Source: Pleurocapsa sp. PCC 7319
Lineage (GTDB): Bacteria > Cyanobacteriota > Cyanobacteriia > Cyanobacteriales > Xenococcaceae
DNA length: 64,000 nucleotides
Direction of reading: 5' to 3'
NCBI RefSeq assembly: GCF_000332195.1
Contig: NZ_KB235922.1
Location: forward strand, 4,747,322-4,811,321
The notes under the pieces are model-generated. The model ran no database searches and was not told the DNA's origin. It saw only the letters and a list, made by a program, of their open reading frames with translations. How positions within the stretch are numbered: position 1 is the stretch's first letter; each line of letters begins with the position of its first letter. Positions 1-8,907 of this stretch are shown one piece after another. Both the position numbers and the translations under genes were made by a program.

Positions 1-340
1 GGTTATCTGTATCTGTCCAGACAGAAGCGGCTAAATAAGTACAAAAAGCTCCTGTTGCTCCAGTACTAACAGCTAGAATCATTTGGCTATTGGAGCCAGA
101 GAGAAAACTTTGCCACTGCTGATAGTAACGTTGCCAATGAGAATTCTGTAGTAAGTAATTTAAAGACATTAATCCAATACCAACAGATGTGGCTAGGAGT
201 AATTTCCAGTTAAACCACCACATTAGAGCAAAAACAAAGCAGTAAACTGCCCATCTTCTATATTTGCGTAGCTTCTTGTCTTTAATCAAAAGGTTAAGCG
301 TACTAAATATTTGCTGCCAGCTAGGTCGTGCTTTAGACAC
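1..340 (-). CDS. Membrane protein, N-terminal part (runs off window)
   Basis: Reading leftwards from a GTG at 338-340 the frame stays open to the window edge, about 113 codons. The N-terminus is basic (SKARPSWQQIF, then KDKKLRKYRRW) and is followed by two hydrophobic stretches around residues 30-55 and 80-100, so an inner-membrane or thylakoid protein is likely. It is divergent from ssb with a 238-base gap. The length and ending are unknown because the gene continues outside the window. It resembles in flavour a conserved cyanobacterial membrane protein often annotated as armadillo-type, but I cannot confirm that from this fragment. Confidence 0.55.
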   Translation of the reverse strand, partial: MSKARPSWQQIFSTLNLLIKDKKLRKYRRWAVYCFVFALMWWFNWKLLLATSVGIGLMSLNYLLQNSHWQRYYQQWQSFLSGSNSQMILAVSTGATGAFCTYLAASVWTDTDN

Positions 341-578
341 CGAGATTTACCAATCCTATATTCGATACAATATACTATCAATCTTCGACAATTGGTTTTT
401 TAGGGATAATTGTGAAGGATAACAGACAAATAATCTGATTTTAAATTCTTTCAGCAATTTTTTCCCAGTCTTAAAAACTTTGTGAGTCTTAATTTATTCT
501 AGATCTTATCTCGCTTTTATTTGCTAGACTTAGAAATCACAATTCAGTTCTTTAGTACTATCTAGTATCAAAAAACTC

Positions 579-935
579 ATGAGTCTTAATGTTGTTAATT
601 TAGTAGGTCGTGCTGGTGCTGCACCAGAAATAATTCATTTTCAATCGGGTTCGGTATTGTGTAAATTACCCTTGGCAGTAAATCGTCTTAGTCGCAATAG
701 CGATCAGCCAGACTGGTTTAATTTAGAGATGTGGGGCAAAACTGCCGAAGTTGCCGGAAATTATGTTCAGAAAGGTAAATTAATCGGCATTCAAGGCTCT
801 CTCAAGATTGAAACTTGGACAGATAAAAATACGGGAGGACAACGTTCTCGTCCCACGATTAAAGTCGATCGCCTGGAGTTATTGGGGTCAAAAAGAGATA
901 ACGATCCTGGAGCCGTTAGTGGTTATCCAGAATAA
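579..935 (+). CDS. ssb: Single-stranded DNA-binding protein
   Basis: 118 residues forming one OB fold: N-terminal NVVNLVGRAG strand, the core WFNLEMWGKTAEVAGNYVQKG around residues 46-66, and the IQGSLKIETW strand near 71-80. It would coat single-stranded DNA during replication and repair. It lacks the long Gly-rich and acidic DDDIPF-type tail of E. coli SSB and ends YPE; a short form like this is common among cyanobacterial paralogues. The ATG start gives the usual MSLNVV-type N-terminus. It is followed after 18 bases by a GT39-family gene, with which it may be cotranscribed. Confidence 0.9.
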   Translation: MSLNVVNLVGRAGAAPEIIHFQSGSVLCKLPLAVNRLSRNSDQPDWFNLEMWGKTAEVAGNYVQKGKLIGIQGSLKIETWTDKNTGGQRSRPTIKVDRLELLGSKRDNDPGAVSGYPE

Positions 936-937
936 AA

Positions 938-965
938 GGATGAGGGATGAGGGATGAAGGATGAG
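938..965 (+). repeat. Heptamer tandem repeat (GGATGAG x4) at a gene start
   Basis: Four consecutive 7-base units: GGATGAG, GGATGAG, GGATGAA, GGATGAG. The predicted ATG of the downstream glycosyltransferase (954) is inside the third unit. This belongs to the dispersed heptanucleotide repeats typical of cyanobacterial genomes. Confidence 0.85.
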
Positions 966-2555
966 GAGCGTAATCATTCTCAGCTATTTCACCAAGATAG
1001 TTTTTATTTTGTAGGATTATTGGTTGCGGCGATCGTTCTTTATACCTTTAATTTAGGTGAACTGCCCCTCAGGGATTGGGATGAAGGGATAGTTGCTGGG
1101 GTTGCTCGTAATATTTGGCGTAGTTCACCTGAAGCTAGTACTTGGCTATATCCCACCATCAACAATGGTCAGCCGTACTGGAATAAACCGCCTTTAGTGC
1201 ATTGGCTGATTGCGATTTCTTACAATTTATTTGGTGTATCCGAATGGAGTACTAGGCTAGCACCGGCTCTGCTTTCGGCATTTTCTATACCACTGCTATA
1301 TCAAATTGGCAGAGAAATTTTTACTACCCGACTGGCAGCAATTTTGTCTGCCTTAGTGTACTTAACCTTATTACCCATGGCTCGTCACGGCAGGGTGGCT
1401 ATGTTAGATGGTGCGATCGCCTGTTGGTTTTGTTTAGCTATTTTGTGTTTTTTACGGGGACGCAATCACAGACATTGGCTATTAGGAACTGGCATAGGTT
1501 TAGGTTTAATTTGTTTGACTAAAGGCATCATGATGGGGGTGTTGCTCGGAGGCATCATTCTGATCTTTGGGATCTTGGATTGTCCTCAACTGCTAGTTAA
1601 TCCCTATCTTTGGGCGGGTTTTATTCTCGGAGGGACTCCAGCGATCGCCTGGTATTGGTTACAGTATTCACGCTACGGAGAAGAATTTCTTGGTATTAGC
1701 TTAGGCAAACAAACCTTTAGCCGCATCTGGGAGCCTGTTAGCCACGTCTCAGGACCTCCTTGGTATTATTTATTGGAAATTGCTAAATATAGCCTTCCCT
1801 GGCTCATATTTTTGCCCAGGGGAGTCAGACTAGCTTTCAAAAATAGTCGCTATAGCTGGGGGAAACTGACGTTAGTCTGGAGCGGGGTTTATCTATTAGC
1901 TATCTCGCTAATGGTAACTAAATTGCCTTGGTACGTAATCCCAATTTATCCTGGCTTATCATTGCTGATTGGAGCTAGCCTAGCTGCGGCGTGGAAAAAG
2001 GGAAAATACCCTTACACATGGAAGATATATCTTAGTTTGATTACGGTGATTTGCTGGGTAGCTAGTGTTTACTTTGGTGTGGTGAGTCAGACATCAACAT
2101 CAGAAATAGATTTAGCCTTAATTTTAGTAGTGGTGGCAGTTAGTTTTACCTGGGCGACAGTATTACTATGGCGAGCTTCATCCTACTTTATTCCTGTTAT
2201 TGTTGGTGGCTTTTATCTAGCTCTATTATTGCTATTTAACTCTAGTCATTGGTTATGGGAATTAAATGAGGCTTTTCCTGTGAAACCGGTTGCAGCAATA
2301 ATTAAACAGTATGCTCCCCCAAACCAGACGATACATACTACATATCCTTATTTTCGCCCATCTTTAGAATTTTACAGCGATCGCCGGCTGATTCCCACTA
2401 CAGATGAGCAAATCAAGCAATATTGGCAACAAAATCAACCTGTTTATCTGTTGCTCGAGCCTGATGCAATCTCAAAACTTAATTTACAATCCTATCGAAC
2501 CCTAGGAAATGTTGCTGATGATGTAGGATGGCTATTGATTACTCAGGCTAATTAA
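954..2555 (+). CDS. Glycosyltransferase family 39 (ArnT/PMT-like) membrane protein
   Basis: 533 residues with a dozen or so hydrophobic segments. The family signature is the acidic pair in the first periplasmic loop, here RDWDEG at 40-45 (D43, E44), plus YWNKPPLVHW at 75-84. Enzymes of this family move a sugar from a polyprenyl-phosphate carrier onto lipid or protein on the non-cytoplasmic face. The ATG at 954 is inside a heptamer repeat, so the first five or six residues are repeat-encoded. The next gene starts 13 bases downstream and is also a glycosyltransferase, so the two probably act in one glycan pathway. The acceptor cannot be read from sequence. Confidence 0.85.
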   Translation: MKDEERNHSQLFHQDSFYFVGLLVAAIVLYTFNLGELPLRDWDEGIVAGVARNIWRSSPEASTWLYPTINNGQPYWNKPPLVHWLIAISYNLFGVSEWSTRLAPALLSAFSIPLLYQIGREIFTTRLAAILSALVYLTLLPMARHGRVAMLDGAIACWFCLAILCFLRGRNHRHWLLGTGIGLGLICLTKGIMMGVLLGGIILIFGILDCPQLLVNPYLWAGFILGGTPAIAWYWLQYSRYGEEFLGISLGKQTFSRIWEPVSHVSGPPWYYLLEIAKYSLPWLIFLPRGVRLAFKNSRYSWGKLTLVWSGVYLLAISLMVTKLPWYVIPIYPGLSLLIGASLAAAWKKGKYPYTWKIYLSLITVICWVASVYFGVVSQTSTSEIDLALILVVVAVSFTWATVLLWRASSYFIPVIVGGFYLALLLLFNSSHWLWELNEAFPVKPVAAIIKQYAPPNQTIHTTYPYFRPSLEFYSDRRLIPTTDEQIKQYWQQNQPVYLLLEPDAISKLNLQSYRTLGNVADDVGWLLITQAN

Positions 2556-2567
2556 CATCGAGCAACT

Positions 2568-3701
2568 GTGGACTTAAAATATGCTTTAGTACATGAATGG
2601 TTAACTCCCAAAGCCAAAGGGGGATCAGAATTAGTAGTTCAAGAGATTTTGCAATACATCGATGCCGATCTCTATGCATTGATTGATTTTGAATCTGTTA
2701 ATCCTGAAAGCTATTTATATCAGCGAGAAATTAAGACTACATTTCTACAGAAATTTCCTAAGGCTCGCGATGGTGTCCAAAAATACTTACCTCTGTTACC
2801 CCTGGCGATCGAACAGCTAGATCTCAACCACTACGATGTGATCTTGTCTTCTTCCCATGCCGTGGCCAAAGGCGTATTAACCAATCCGCATCAATTACAT
2901 ATTTGTTATTGTCATACTCCAATGCGATATGCATGGGATCTAACCTTTGATTATTTAAATGGCGATCGCCAGGGTCAAGGCATTCGGGGTCTGATCGCCA
3001 GATATATTTTGCATCGCCTACGTCAATGGGATGTAATTTCTGCCAACCGAGTAGATTATTTCATTGCCAATTCTCAACATACAGCTAAACGTATTTGGCG
3101 TTGCTATCGTCGTCCAGCTAAGGTAATCTATCCTCCAGTTGATGTAGAAAAATTTGATTTTCAGACGAAAAAGGAAGATTTCTTTCTGACAATTTCTCGA
3201 TTAGTAAGTTATAAACAAATATGCTTAATCGTCGAGGCGTTTAATCATCTAAATAAACCTTTAGTGATTATCGGAGAAGGTTCACAACTAGACCAAATAC
3301 GTCAATTGGCTAAATCCCACGTACAAGTTCTCGGTTGGCAACCGCATCAGGTAGTCAAAAAATATATAACGACAGCTAAAGCGTTTATCTATGCAGCTTG
3401 CGAGGATTTTGGCATTGCCTTGGTCGAAGCTCAAGCTTGTGGAACACCAGTAATTGCTTATGGAAAAGGAGGTGCATTAGAAACAGTAAAAGATATTCGT
3501 CAATATCCTCAGGATGGTACAGGTTTGTTTTTTGGGGTTCAACAACCAGAAGCTCTAATCGAAGCTGTAGAAACTTTTGAAAAACTTAAAACTAAAATTG
3601 ATCCAGAAAATTGTCGCTTGCAAGCTTCCAAGTTTAGCCCGACAATCTTTAAAAAGTCCTACTTAGAATTTATAGAGAATTGCTACCGAGACTGGAAATA
3701 G
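2568..3701 (+). CDS. Glycosyltransferase family 4 (GT-B fold, WbaZ-like)
   Basis: 377 residues from a GTG start 13 bases after the preceding gene. N-terminal acceptor domain with HEWLTPKAKGGSE at 9-21; C-terminal donor domain with RLVSYK at 211-216 and the E-x7-E nucleotide-sugar motif EDFGIALVE at 279-287 followed by CGTPVIAYGKGG. No signal or membrane segment, so it acts on the cytoplasmic side and is expected to retain anomeric configuration. The position between an ArnT-like transferase and an initiating sugar-phosphate transferase supports a role in exopolysaccharide or O-antigen-type assembly. The sugar is not known; the nearby GDP-mannose/GDP-fucose genes make mannose or fucose reasonable guesses. 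Confidence 0.85.
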   Translation: MDLKYALVHEWLTPKAKGGSELVVQEILQYIDADLYALIDFESVNPESYLYQREIKTTFLQKFPKARDGVQKYLPLLPLAIEQLDLNHYDVILSSSHAVAKGVLTNPHQLHICYCHTPMRYAWDLTFDYLNGDRQGQGIRGLIARYILHRLRQWDVISANRVDYFIANSQHTAKRIWRCYRRPAKVIYPPVDVEKFDFQTKKEDFFLTISRLVSYKQICLIVEAFNHLNKPLVIIGEGSQLDQIRQLAKSHVQVLGWQPHQVVKKYITTAKAFIYAACEDFGIALVEAQACGTPVIAYGKGGALETVKDIRQYPQDGTGLFFGVQQPEALIEAVETFEKLKTKIDPENCRLQASKFSPTIFKKSYLEFIENCYRDWK

Positions 3702-3806
3702 CCAAAGCAAAGACATAAAGTTATTTTTTTGTTCGGAAATTACCAGTCGCCCAAGACTTTATAGATTTATGATTGGACAGTGTGGTGTGATGTGTGAAGG
3801 AGTAAG

Positions 3807-4538
3807 ATGACTGCTAACAGCCAACTTATTTCCGTCAAAGTTGTACAAAGCTTGGTTAGAAAGGGGTTACAACCTATATTCAATCAGAATCGATTGAATA
3901 GACTACCTTTAGCTGCTTTGAACGGAAATCTTGTAAAACGTTCATTTGATATTATTTTTGCTCTGTTTGTACTGACGGTATTTTCTCCCGTTTATTTTAT
4001 TTTGATGGCTTTAATTGCATTCAATTCTCAGGGACCAATTTTTTATGTCCAACAGAGAGTTGGTAGGGATCATAAACCATTTAAATGCATTAAATTTAGG
4101 ACTATGGTTAATAATGCTGACGAAATATTAGAGACAATGATGAGTAATTCGGCTCAAATGCGTCAGGAGTTTCAAGATAGCTATAAATTGAAACGCGATC
4201 CCAGAATAACTAAAATTGGGAAGTTTTTGCGCTTAACCAGCTTAGATGAATTTCCTCAATTTTGGAACGTATTAAAAGGGGACATGAGTGTAGTCGGACC
4301 AAGACCTTTAGTGCCGGAAGAATTACCCAAGTACGGTCGTAAGATTAATACTGTTTTACAAATAAAGCCGGGGATTACTGGTCTTTGGCAAGTATCGGGA
4401 AGAAATGACATTCCTTATCCTAAGAGGGTGCAGATTGACGTGTACTATGCAACCAGCCATAATTGGCTCTTAGATTTGTGGATCATATTTAAGACTATCA
4501 ATGTGATCGTTTTTCCCCGCAATAATGGTGCATATTGA
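3807..4538 (+). CDS. Initiating sugar-phosphate transferase (bacterial sugar transferase, WcaJ/RfbP catalytic type)
   Basis: 243 residues with one hydrophobic segment at about 49-72 and the cytosolic catalytic domain: GPIFYVQQRVGRDHKPFKCIK near 76-96, KFRTM at 96-100, then SLDEFPQFWNVLKGDM at 145-160 (D147, E148) and VVGPRPLVPEE. These enzymes place the first sugar-1-phosphate on undecaprenyl phosphate to start capsule or exopolysaccharide units. It has only the minimal catalytic module and lacks the four-helix N-terminal region of full-length WcaJ/WbaP. The next genes make GDP-sugars. Confidence 0.88.
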   Translation: MTANSQLISVKVVQSLVRKGLQPIFNQNRLNRLPLAALNGNLVKRSFDIIFALFVLTVFSPVYFILMALIAFNSQGPIFYVQQRVGRDHKPFKCIKFRTMVNNADEILETMMSNSAQMRQEFQDSYKLKRDPRITKIGKFLRLTSLDEFPQFWNVLKGDMSVVGPRPLVPEELPKYGRKINTVLQIKPGITGLWQVSGRNDIPYPKRVQIDVYYATSHNWLLDLWIIFKTINVIVFPRNNGAY

Positions 4539-4598
4539 ACACCTAATTTTCTCATTTTAAAATATATAGTAGACAGCAAACTTAATTTATTTATTTAA

Positions 4599-5669
4599 AT
4601 GACTGAACGCAAAATAGCATTGCTCACGGGTATTACTGGTCAGGATGGTTCTTATTTAAGTGAATTTTTACTAGATAAGGGCTATGAAGTTCATGGCATC
4701 ATTCGTCGAACTTCTACTTTCAATACCGATCGCATCGATCATCTATATATTGACCCTCATAGTCCAGAAGCCAGATTATTTCTTCATTATGGCGATTTAA
4801 CTGACGGGACTACCCTCAGACGGATCTTAGAAGAAGTCAAACCCGTCGAGATCTATAATTTAGGTTCGCAGTCTCACGTTCGGGTTAGTTTTGACTCACC
4901 CGAATACACTGTTGACTCTGTCGGTATGGGCACTTTGCGTCTATTAGAAGCCATCAGGGACTATCAGCAACGAACTGGAATTGAAGTCCGATTTTATCAA
5001 GCTGGTTCTTCCGAAATGTTTGGTAAGGTACAGGAAGTACCTCAAAAAGAAACTACTCCGTTTTATCCCCGTAGTCCCTATGCCTGTGCCAAAGTCTATG
5101 CTCATTGGCAAACGGTAAACTACCGTGAATCTTATGATTTATTTGCCTGTAACGGAATTTTATTTAATCACGAATCTCCTCGCCGTGGTGAAACCTTTGT
5201 GACACGTAAAATCACCAGAGCGCTCGCTCGTATAGTTGCCGGTCAACAAAAAAAGCTTTACATGGGTAATTTAGACTCCAAAAGGGACTGGGGCTATGCT
5301 AAAGATTACGTTAAAGCCATGTGGCTCATGCTACAGCAAGAGCGACCAGATGACTATGTGGTAGCTACAGGAGAAACTTACCAAATCAAAGAATTTTTAG
5401 ATATTGCATTTAGTTACGTGAATTTAGATTGGCAAGATTATGTAGCTTTTGATCCCCGTTATCTACGCCCTGCAGAAGTAGACTTATTGATTGGCGATCC
5501 CAGTAAAACCAAGCAAAAATTAGGTTGGCAGCCTTCGGTTACTTTTGAAGAACTGGTTAAACTCATGGTCAATGCCGATCTAGCTAGTCTTAATTTACCA
5601 ACTCCCGATGGTACCAGTAGCGATGATAATGCTCATCTGCGACGTAACCTTACTACTATCGTCGATTAA
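4599..5669 (+). CDS. gmd: GDP-mannose 4,6-dehydratase
   Basis: 356 residues, extended short-chain dehydrogenase fold. NADP-binding GITGQDG at 11-17; catalytic YxxxK is Y161/K165 in [12 protein letters not shown]; the GDP-mannose signature [16 protein letters not shown] is intact. It converts GDP-D-mannose to GDP-4-keto-6-deoxymannose, the substrate of the following gene product. Length and motifs are standard. The 93-base gap to the next gene holds a short hairpin, so the two genes may be separately terminated or attenuated. Confidence 0.95.
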   Translation: MTERKIALLTGITGQDGSYLSEFLLDKGYEVHGIIRRTSTFNTDRIDHLYIDPHSPEARLFLHYGDLTDGTTLRRILEEVKPVEIYNLGSQSHVRVSFDSPEYTVDSVGMGTLRLLEAIRDYQQRTGIEVRFYQAGSSEMFGKVQEVPQKETTPFYPRSPYACAKVYAHWQTVNYRESYDLFACNGILFNHESPRRGETFVTRKITRALARIVAGQQKKLYMGNLDSKRDWGYAKDYVKAMWLMLQQERPDDYVVATGETYQIKEFLDIAFSYVNLDWQDYVAFDPRYLRPAEVDLLIGDPSKTKQKLGWQPSVTFEELVKLMVNADLASLNLPTPDGTSSDDNAHLRRNLTTIVD

Positions 5670-5694
5670 GCTCGAACTTAAATCTGGAAACTTT

Positions 5695-5715
5695 AGCTCT
5701 AAGTTAGAGCTTTTA
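5695..5715 (+). terminator. Possible weak terminator after gmd
   Basis: AGCTCT at 5695-5700 and AGAGCT at 5706-5711 with a five-base loop, followed by TTTT. The stem also reads as part of the AGCTNNN heptamer repeat family, so it may be a repeat rather than a dedicated terminator. Confidence 0.4.
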
Positions 5716-5762
5716 GCTAATAAATCTCAACGAAAATAATTCACACAAAGCGTAAATTAGTA

Positions 5763-6701
5763 ATGTTAGATTTACAAGATAAGAGAATTTTAGTTACCGG
5801 TGGGGCGGGGTTTCTGGGCAAGCAGGTAGTTGAGCAATTATGCCAGGCTGGTGCTACCATTGACCTAATTAGCATACCGCGATCGCGTCAGTTAAACCTC
5901 TGTAAGTGGGAAAATTGTCAACAGGCAGTCAAAGAACAAAATATTGTGATTCATCTGGCTGCTCATGTTGGAGGTATTGGTTTAAACCGAGAAAAACCAG
6001 CAGAATTATTTTACGATAACCTGATGATGGGTACTCAGCTAATTCATGCTGCTTATCAAGAAGGTGTAGAGAAGTTTGTCTGTGTGGGAACTATTTGCGC
6101 TTATCCCAAGTTTACTCCTGTACCTTTTAAGGAGGACGATCTTTGGAATGGTTATCCAGAGGAAACCAATGCACCCTACGGGATTGCTAAAAAAGCATTG
6201 CTCGTACAGCTACAAGCCTATCGTCAACAATATGGCTTTGACGGCATTTATTTATTACCTGTTAACTTATACGGACCAGAGGATAATTTTGAGCCTCGCA
6301 GTTCCCATGTAATTCCTGCTTTAATTCACAAGATTCACCTTGCACAGCAAAGTGGAGTTCAAGAGTTACCAGTTTGGGGAGATGGCAGCCCTACCCGAGA
6401 ATTTTTATATTCTACTGATGCAGCGCGAGGTATCGTGATGGCAACTCAAAAATACGATCAACCTGCACCAGTCAATTTGGGTACTAATCACGAAATATCG
6501 ATTAGAGACTTGGTAGAAACTATTTGTGAATTGATGGATTTTACTGGGACAATCAGCTGGCAAACAGATAAGCCCAACGGTCAACCTCGACGTTGCTTAG
6601 ATACGCAAAGAGCAAAAGAAAAATTCGGCTTTGTGGCAGAAACAGAATTGCGTCAGGGTTTACAAAACACAATTAATTGGTATCGCCAACACGCCACTTG
6701 A
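5763..6701 (+). CDS. fcl: GDP-L-fucose synthase
   Basis: 312 residues. NADP-binding GGAGFLG at 13-19 and catalytic Y139/K143 in PYGIAKKALL; the family's GTICAYPKFTPVPFKED segment (109-124) is present. It epimerises and reduces GDP-4-keto-6-deoxymannose to GDP-L-fucose, directly following the gmd step. Together with the upstream transferases this predicts a fucose-containing extracellular polysaccharide; that is inference from context. No oddities in length or key residues. Confidence 0.93.
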   Translation: MLDLQDKRILVTGGAGFLGKQVVEQLCQAGATIDLISIPRSRQLNLCKWENCQQAVKEQNIVIHLAAHVGGIGLNREKPAELFYDNLMMGTQLIHAAYQEGVEKFVCVGTICAYPKFTPVPFKEDDLWNGYPEETNAPYGIAKKALLVQLQAYRQQYGFDGIYLLPVNLYGPEDNFEPRSSHVIPALIHKIHLAQQSGVQELPVWGDGSPTREFLYSTDAARGIVMATQKYDQPAPVNLGTNHEISIRDLVETICELMDFTGTISWQTDKPNGQPRRCLDTQRAKEKFGFVAETELRQGLQNTINWYRQHAT

Positions 6702-6839
6702 GAATTTGAAAATTTGAGGGTACGACCAAATTATCGAGGAAATATCAATGAGATTTTTCTCATGAAAACTTCATCAAAACTCCATCCGAAATTGTTTCAA
6801 TTCAATTTAGATGCAAGTAATTGATAGTTATTGATAATT

Positions 6840-7505
6840 ATGGTCGAGCAACCTCAAGCCATGGAAAACATAACACCAAAAGAAAACGAAGATAAACAGC
6901 AAAACAAAATTAAAGCAACTTTTAGCCTATTAGATCATGCTGTCAAAGCCTATAACAATAGTGAAACCTACATTAAACGTGGCTTGACCTTGTTCGGACT
7001 AGGAAGTGTTATTGCTGGAGCTTCTTTTAGTGTTGGTCAAAATATACCTAGTAATCAGGTTTCACTTTCTCAAAACTCGAATATTACTCCAACTTCAAAT
7101 CTTACTTCTACTCCTCAACCCCAACAATCTGCTAACTCTTCTTTTCAGCAGAATCCTCTTCAGCCTCAAGTTATTTACGTCACTCCCCCAAGTCAACCGA
7201 TCTCGGTTCATAATATTCAACCTATTAATCCACCTGTTGCCACCAATTCAACCCCAAAACCTTCAAATATCGCTCCTACATCTACCCCAGAGAATGTGTC
7301 TCCCAAACCTGTAGCTACTCACACACCTACTGCTACCAATCCCACAGCAGAACCCGTAAATCCCCCCTCTTCAACTAATCTACCGCCAATTTCAGAAGAA
7401 CTATCCCAAGTCAGAGAGACAGTGGACTCCGTTCAACAGATTTCAGGTGCGATCGCCGGAATTAAAAAAGACATTACTCCATTATTTGGAGAACAAGAAG
7501 ATTAA
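6840..7505 (+). CDS. Hypothetical protein with single membrane anchor and Pro/Ser/Thr/Asn-rich tail
   Basis: 221 residues from the ATG at 6840; an in-frame TTG nine bases upstream is a weaker choice. A charged N-terminus (about 1-45) contains an amphipathic LLDHAVKAYNNSETYIKRGL stretch, then one hydrophobic segment near 52-68 (FGLGSVIAGASFSVG), then roughly 110 residues rich in Pro, Thr, Ser, Asn and Gln, and a short C-terminal helix (EELSQVRETVDSVQQISGAI). This looks like a membrane-anchored protein with a disordered periplasmic linker. No family recognised. It follows the sugar genes but need not be functionally tied to them. Confidence 0.6.
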   Translation: MVEQPQAMENITPKENEDKQQNKIKATFSLLDHAVKAYNNSETYIKRGLTLFGLGSVIAGASFSVGQNIPSNQVSLSQNSNITPTSNLTSTPQPQQSANSSFQQNPLQPQVIYVTPPSQPISVHNIQPINPPVATNSTPKPSNIAPTSTPENVSPKPVATHTPTATNPTAEPVNPPSSTNLPPISEELSQVRETVDSVQQISGAIAGIKKDITPLFGEQED

Positions 7506-7555
7506 TCTAATCGAGCATCATTCGTGACAAGTTAAGGCTGTATGTTGTTGTCAAT

Positions 7556-7692
7556 CGGTTTTTAGCTCTAAGATCTAAGATCTAAGCTATTAGCGTTTGG
7601 GACATTTTAAAGTTAACTTTCTTTTTTAAAGCGATTGGCTTTGCCACTGCGCGACGCGGAGCTAGTCCTTTAGGGCGGAGCGCAATCGCTTT
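7556..7692. repeat. Heptamer repeats plus palindromic repeat element
   Basis: 7560-7590 holds AGATCTA-type heptamers ending in AGCTATTAG. From about 7631 to 7692 an imperfect inverted element begins AAGCGATTGGCTTTGCCA and ends GGAGCGCAATCGCTTT. Its GGCAAAGCCAATCGCT arm recurs, inverted, near 30420-30436. Such elements are common between genes in cyanobacteria. Confidence 0.6.
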
Positions 7693-7720
7693 ACATCTTC
7701 ATTTACATTAAAAACAAAAT

Positions 7721-8017
7721 ATGGCAAACTTTGGCTGGGATATTTATCAAAAGAACAACTCTCAAGAGGACAATTCTCAAAAGGACGGTTCTCCAGAGGA
7801 AAATTATCAACAAGCGATCGCTGAGTACGACGAGGCAATTAAACTCAACCCTAATCTAGCAGAAGCTTTTGGAAATAGAGGGTTTCTACGCTTTCAGTTG
7901 GGAGAGAAGCAAGAAGGCTTAAAAGACTTACAACATGCAGCCGAACTATTTTTAGATGAGGGAAATGTGGATAGATATCAACAAACTATTGCTTTCATTC
8001 AAATGATTCAATCGTAG
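7721..8017 (+). CDS. Small TPR-repeat protein
   Basis: 98 residues. The first 30 are Asn/Gln/Ser/Glu-rich and low complexity (SQEDNSQKDGSPEENYQQ). The rest is one clear tetratricopeptide unit, AIAEYDEAIKLNPNLAEAFGNRG (about 33-55), and a second looser helical pair. TPR units bind protein partners. The single TPR and short length suggest a small adaptor or a remnant of a longer TPR gene. No close functional neighbour. Confidence 0.6.
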   Translation: MANFGWDIYQKNNSQEDNSQKDGSPEENYQQAIAEYDEAIKLNPNLAEAFGNRGFLRFQLGEKQEGLKDLQHAAELFLDEGNVDRYQQTIAFIQMIQS

Positions 8018-8058
8018 AATTATAATTTTGAATTTTAGGACTCATAACCGAAACTTTG

Positions 8059-8241
8059 TTAATTGATAAATAGCCAGCAATAACCTAGAAAAGCGATCGC
8101 CCAAAGCCCACCGTAAATATAACCTAGCTTTTTTTTATAGTTATTAGATTTTTTTCTTTGGATCGCTAGGTGAATTGTCAAGGCAACAGGGGTTAACCAA
8201 AACAAAACAGACAAAGCGATCGCTATACTATTTTCTGTCAT
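8059..8241 (-). CDS. Small two-helix membrane protein
   Basis: 60 residues from the ATG at 8241 (a GTG four codons upstream is possible). Two hydrophobic helices, about 6-24 and 42-58, separated by a basic loop (QRKKSNNYKKK). Such small hydrophobic proteins of unknown function are frequent in cyanobacteria. It is convergent with the TPR gene and 57 bases downstream of the DUF456 gene on the same strand. Not recognised beyond this. Confidence 0.5.
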   Translation of the reverse strand: MTENSIAIALSVLFWLTPVALTIHLAIQRKKSNNYKKKLGYIYGGLWAIAFLGYCWLFIN

Positions 8242-8298
8242 CAAAACAGTCACCTAAAATTTATAATTTTAACTGCAATGGCATATAGCTGTTTGACT

Positions 8299-8838
8299 CT
8301 AGCTAATAAAAACAATAGACCAGGTGGAATAAATAAAGATTGCTACTGCCAAAGCTGCCAATAAAGCTTCGATTACATTGCCAATAATAGAAGCAATGAC
8401 AATTCCTGTACTGGCTTTTAATGCTTGTTTCATGCGCTCACTGGAATCCAAATTGCTGCGATAAAGATATTCACCAATAAAGGCTCCTAATACTGCACCG
8501 ACCAGCACTCCTATTAAAGGACCACCTATAGGTAAAGCTGGCAATAAACCCAAAAAACCAACCACCATACCAGCGATCGCACCGAATTGGCTCCATTTAC
8601 TTGCCCCAGACTGTTTAACCCCAAAATAAAGAGCTATATACTCTACCCCCGCACTGAGAATTAAAACGGCAAAAATTAAAATCATGGGTAAACCAATACC
8701 CGCAAAACCAGTCGCGACGCTCCAAATTAAAATAGCAACCAAAATAATGCTACTTCCAGGTAGTCCAGGAATAATTGCTCCAATAACTCCCACAGCCATT
8801 AACGCTAAGACTATCCAATAAATAGTAGTTATATCCAT
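8299..8838 (-). CDS. DUF456 family membrane protein
   Basis: 179 residues from the ATG at 8838; the TTG two codons upstream is less likely. Glycine-rich hydrophobic helices with IIPGLPGSSIILVAILIW near the start, GVEYIALYFGVKQSGASKW in the middle and a Gly-rich GPLIGVLVGAVLGAFIGEYLY stretch match the DUF456 pattern. Function of the family is not established. It lies in a small minus-strand group with the M48 protease and the two-helix protein. Confidence 0.8.
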   Translation of the reverse strand: MDITTIYWIVLALMAVGVIGAIIPGLPGSSIILVAILIWSVATGFAGIGLPMILIFAVLILSAGVEYIALYFGVKQSGASKWSQFGAIAGMVVGFLGLLPALPIGGPLIGVLVGAVLGAFIGEYLYRSNLDSSERMKQALKASTGIVIASIIGNVIEALLAALAVAIFIYSTWSIVFIS

Positions 8839-8845
8839 AATCAAT

Positions 8846-8895
8846 AATCAGTCCCTTCAAGCGGGATCAAGATAATCAGTAATCAGTAATCAGTA
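8846..8895. repeat. AATCAGT heptamer repeat
   Basis: An AATCAGT-type heptamer array (ATAATCAGTAATCAGTAATC and a further partial unit nearby) in the gap between the DUF456 and M48 genes. Same class as the other 7-base repeats in the window. Confidence 0.7.
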
Positions 8896-8907
8896 GACAA
8901 ATTTGAA

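Noticed and set aside
7006-7314. Leu-rich frame overlapping the Pro-rich tail gene
   Set aside because: Out-of-frame reading of a CTT/CCT-rich stretch.
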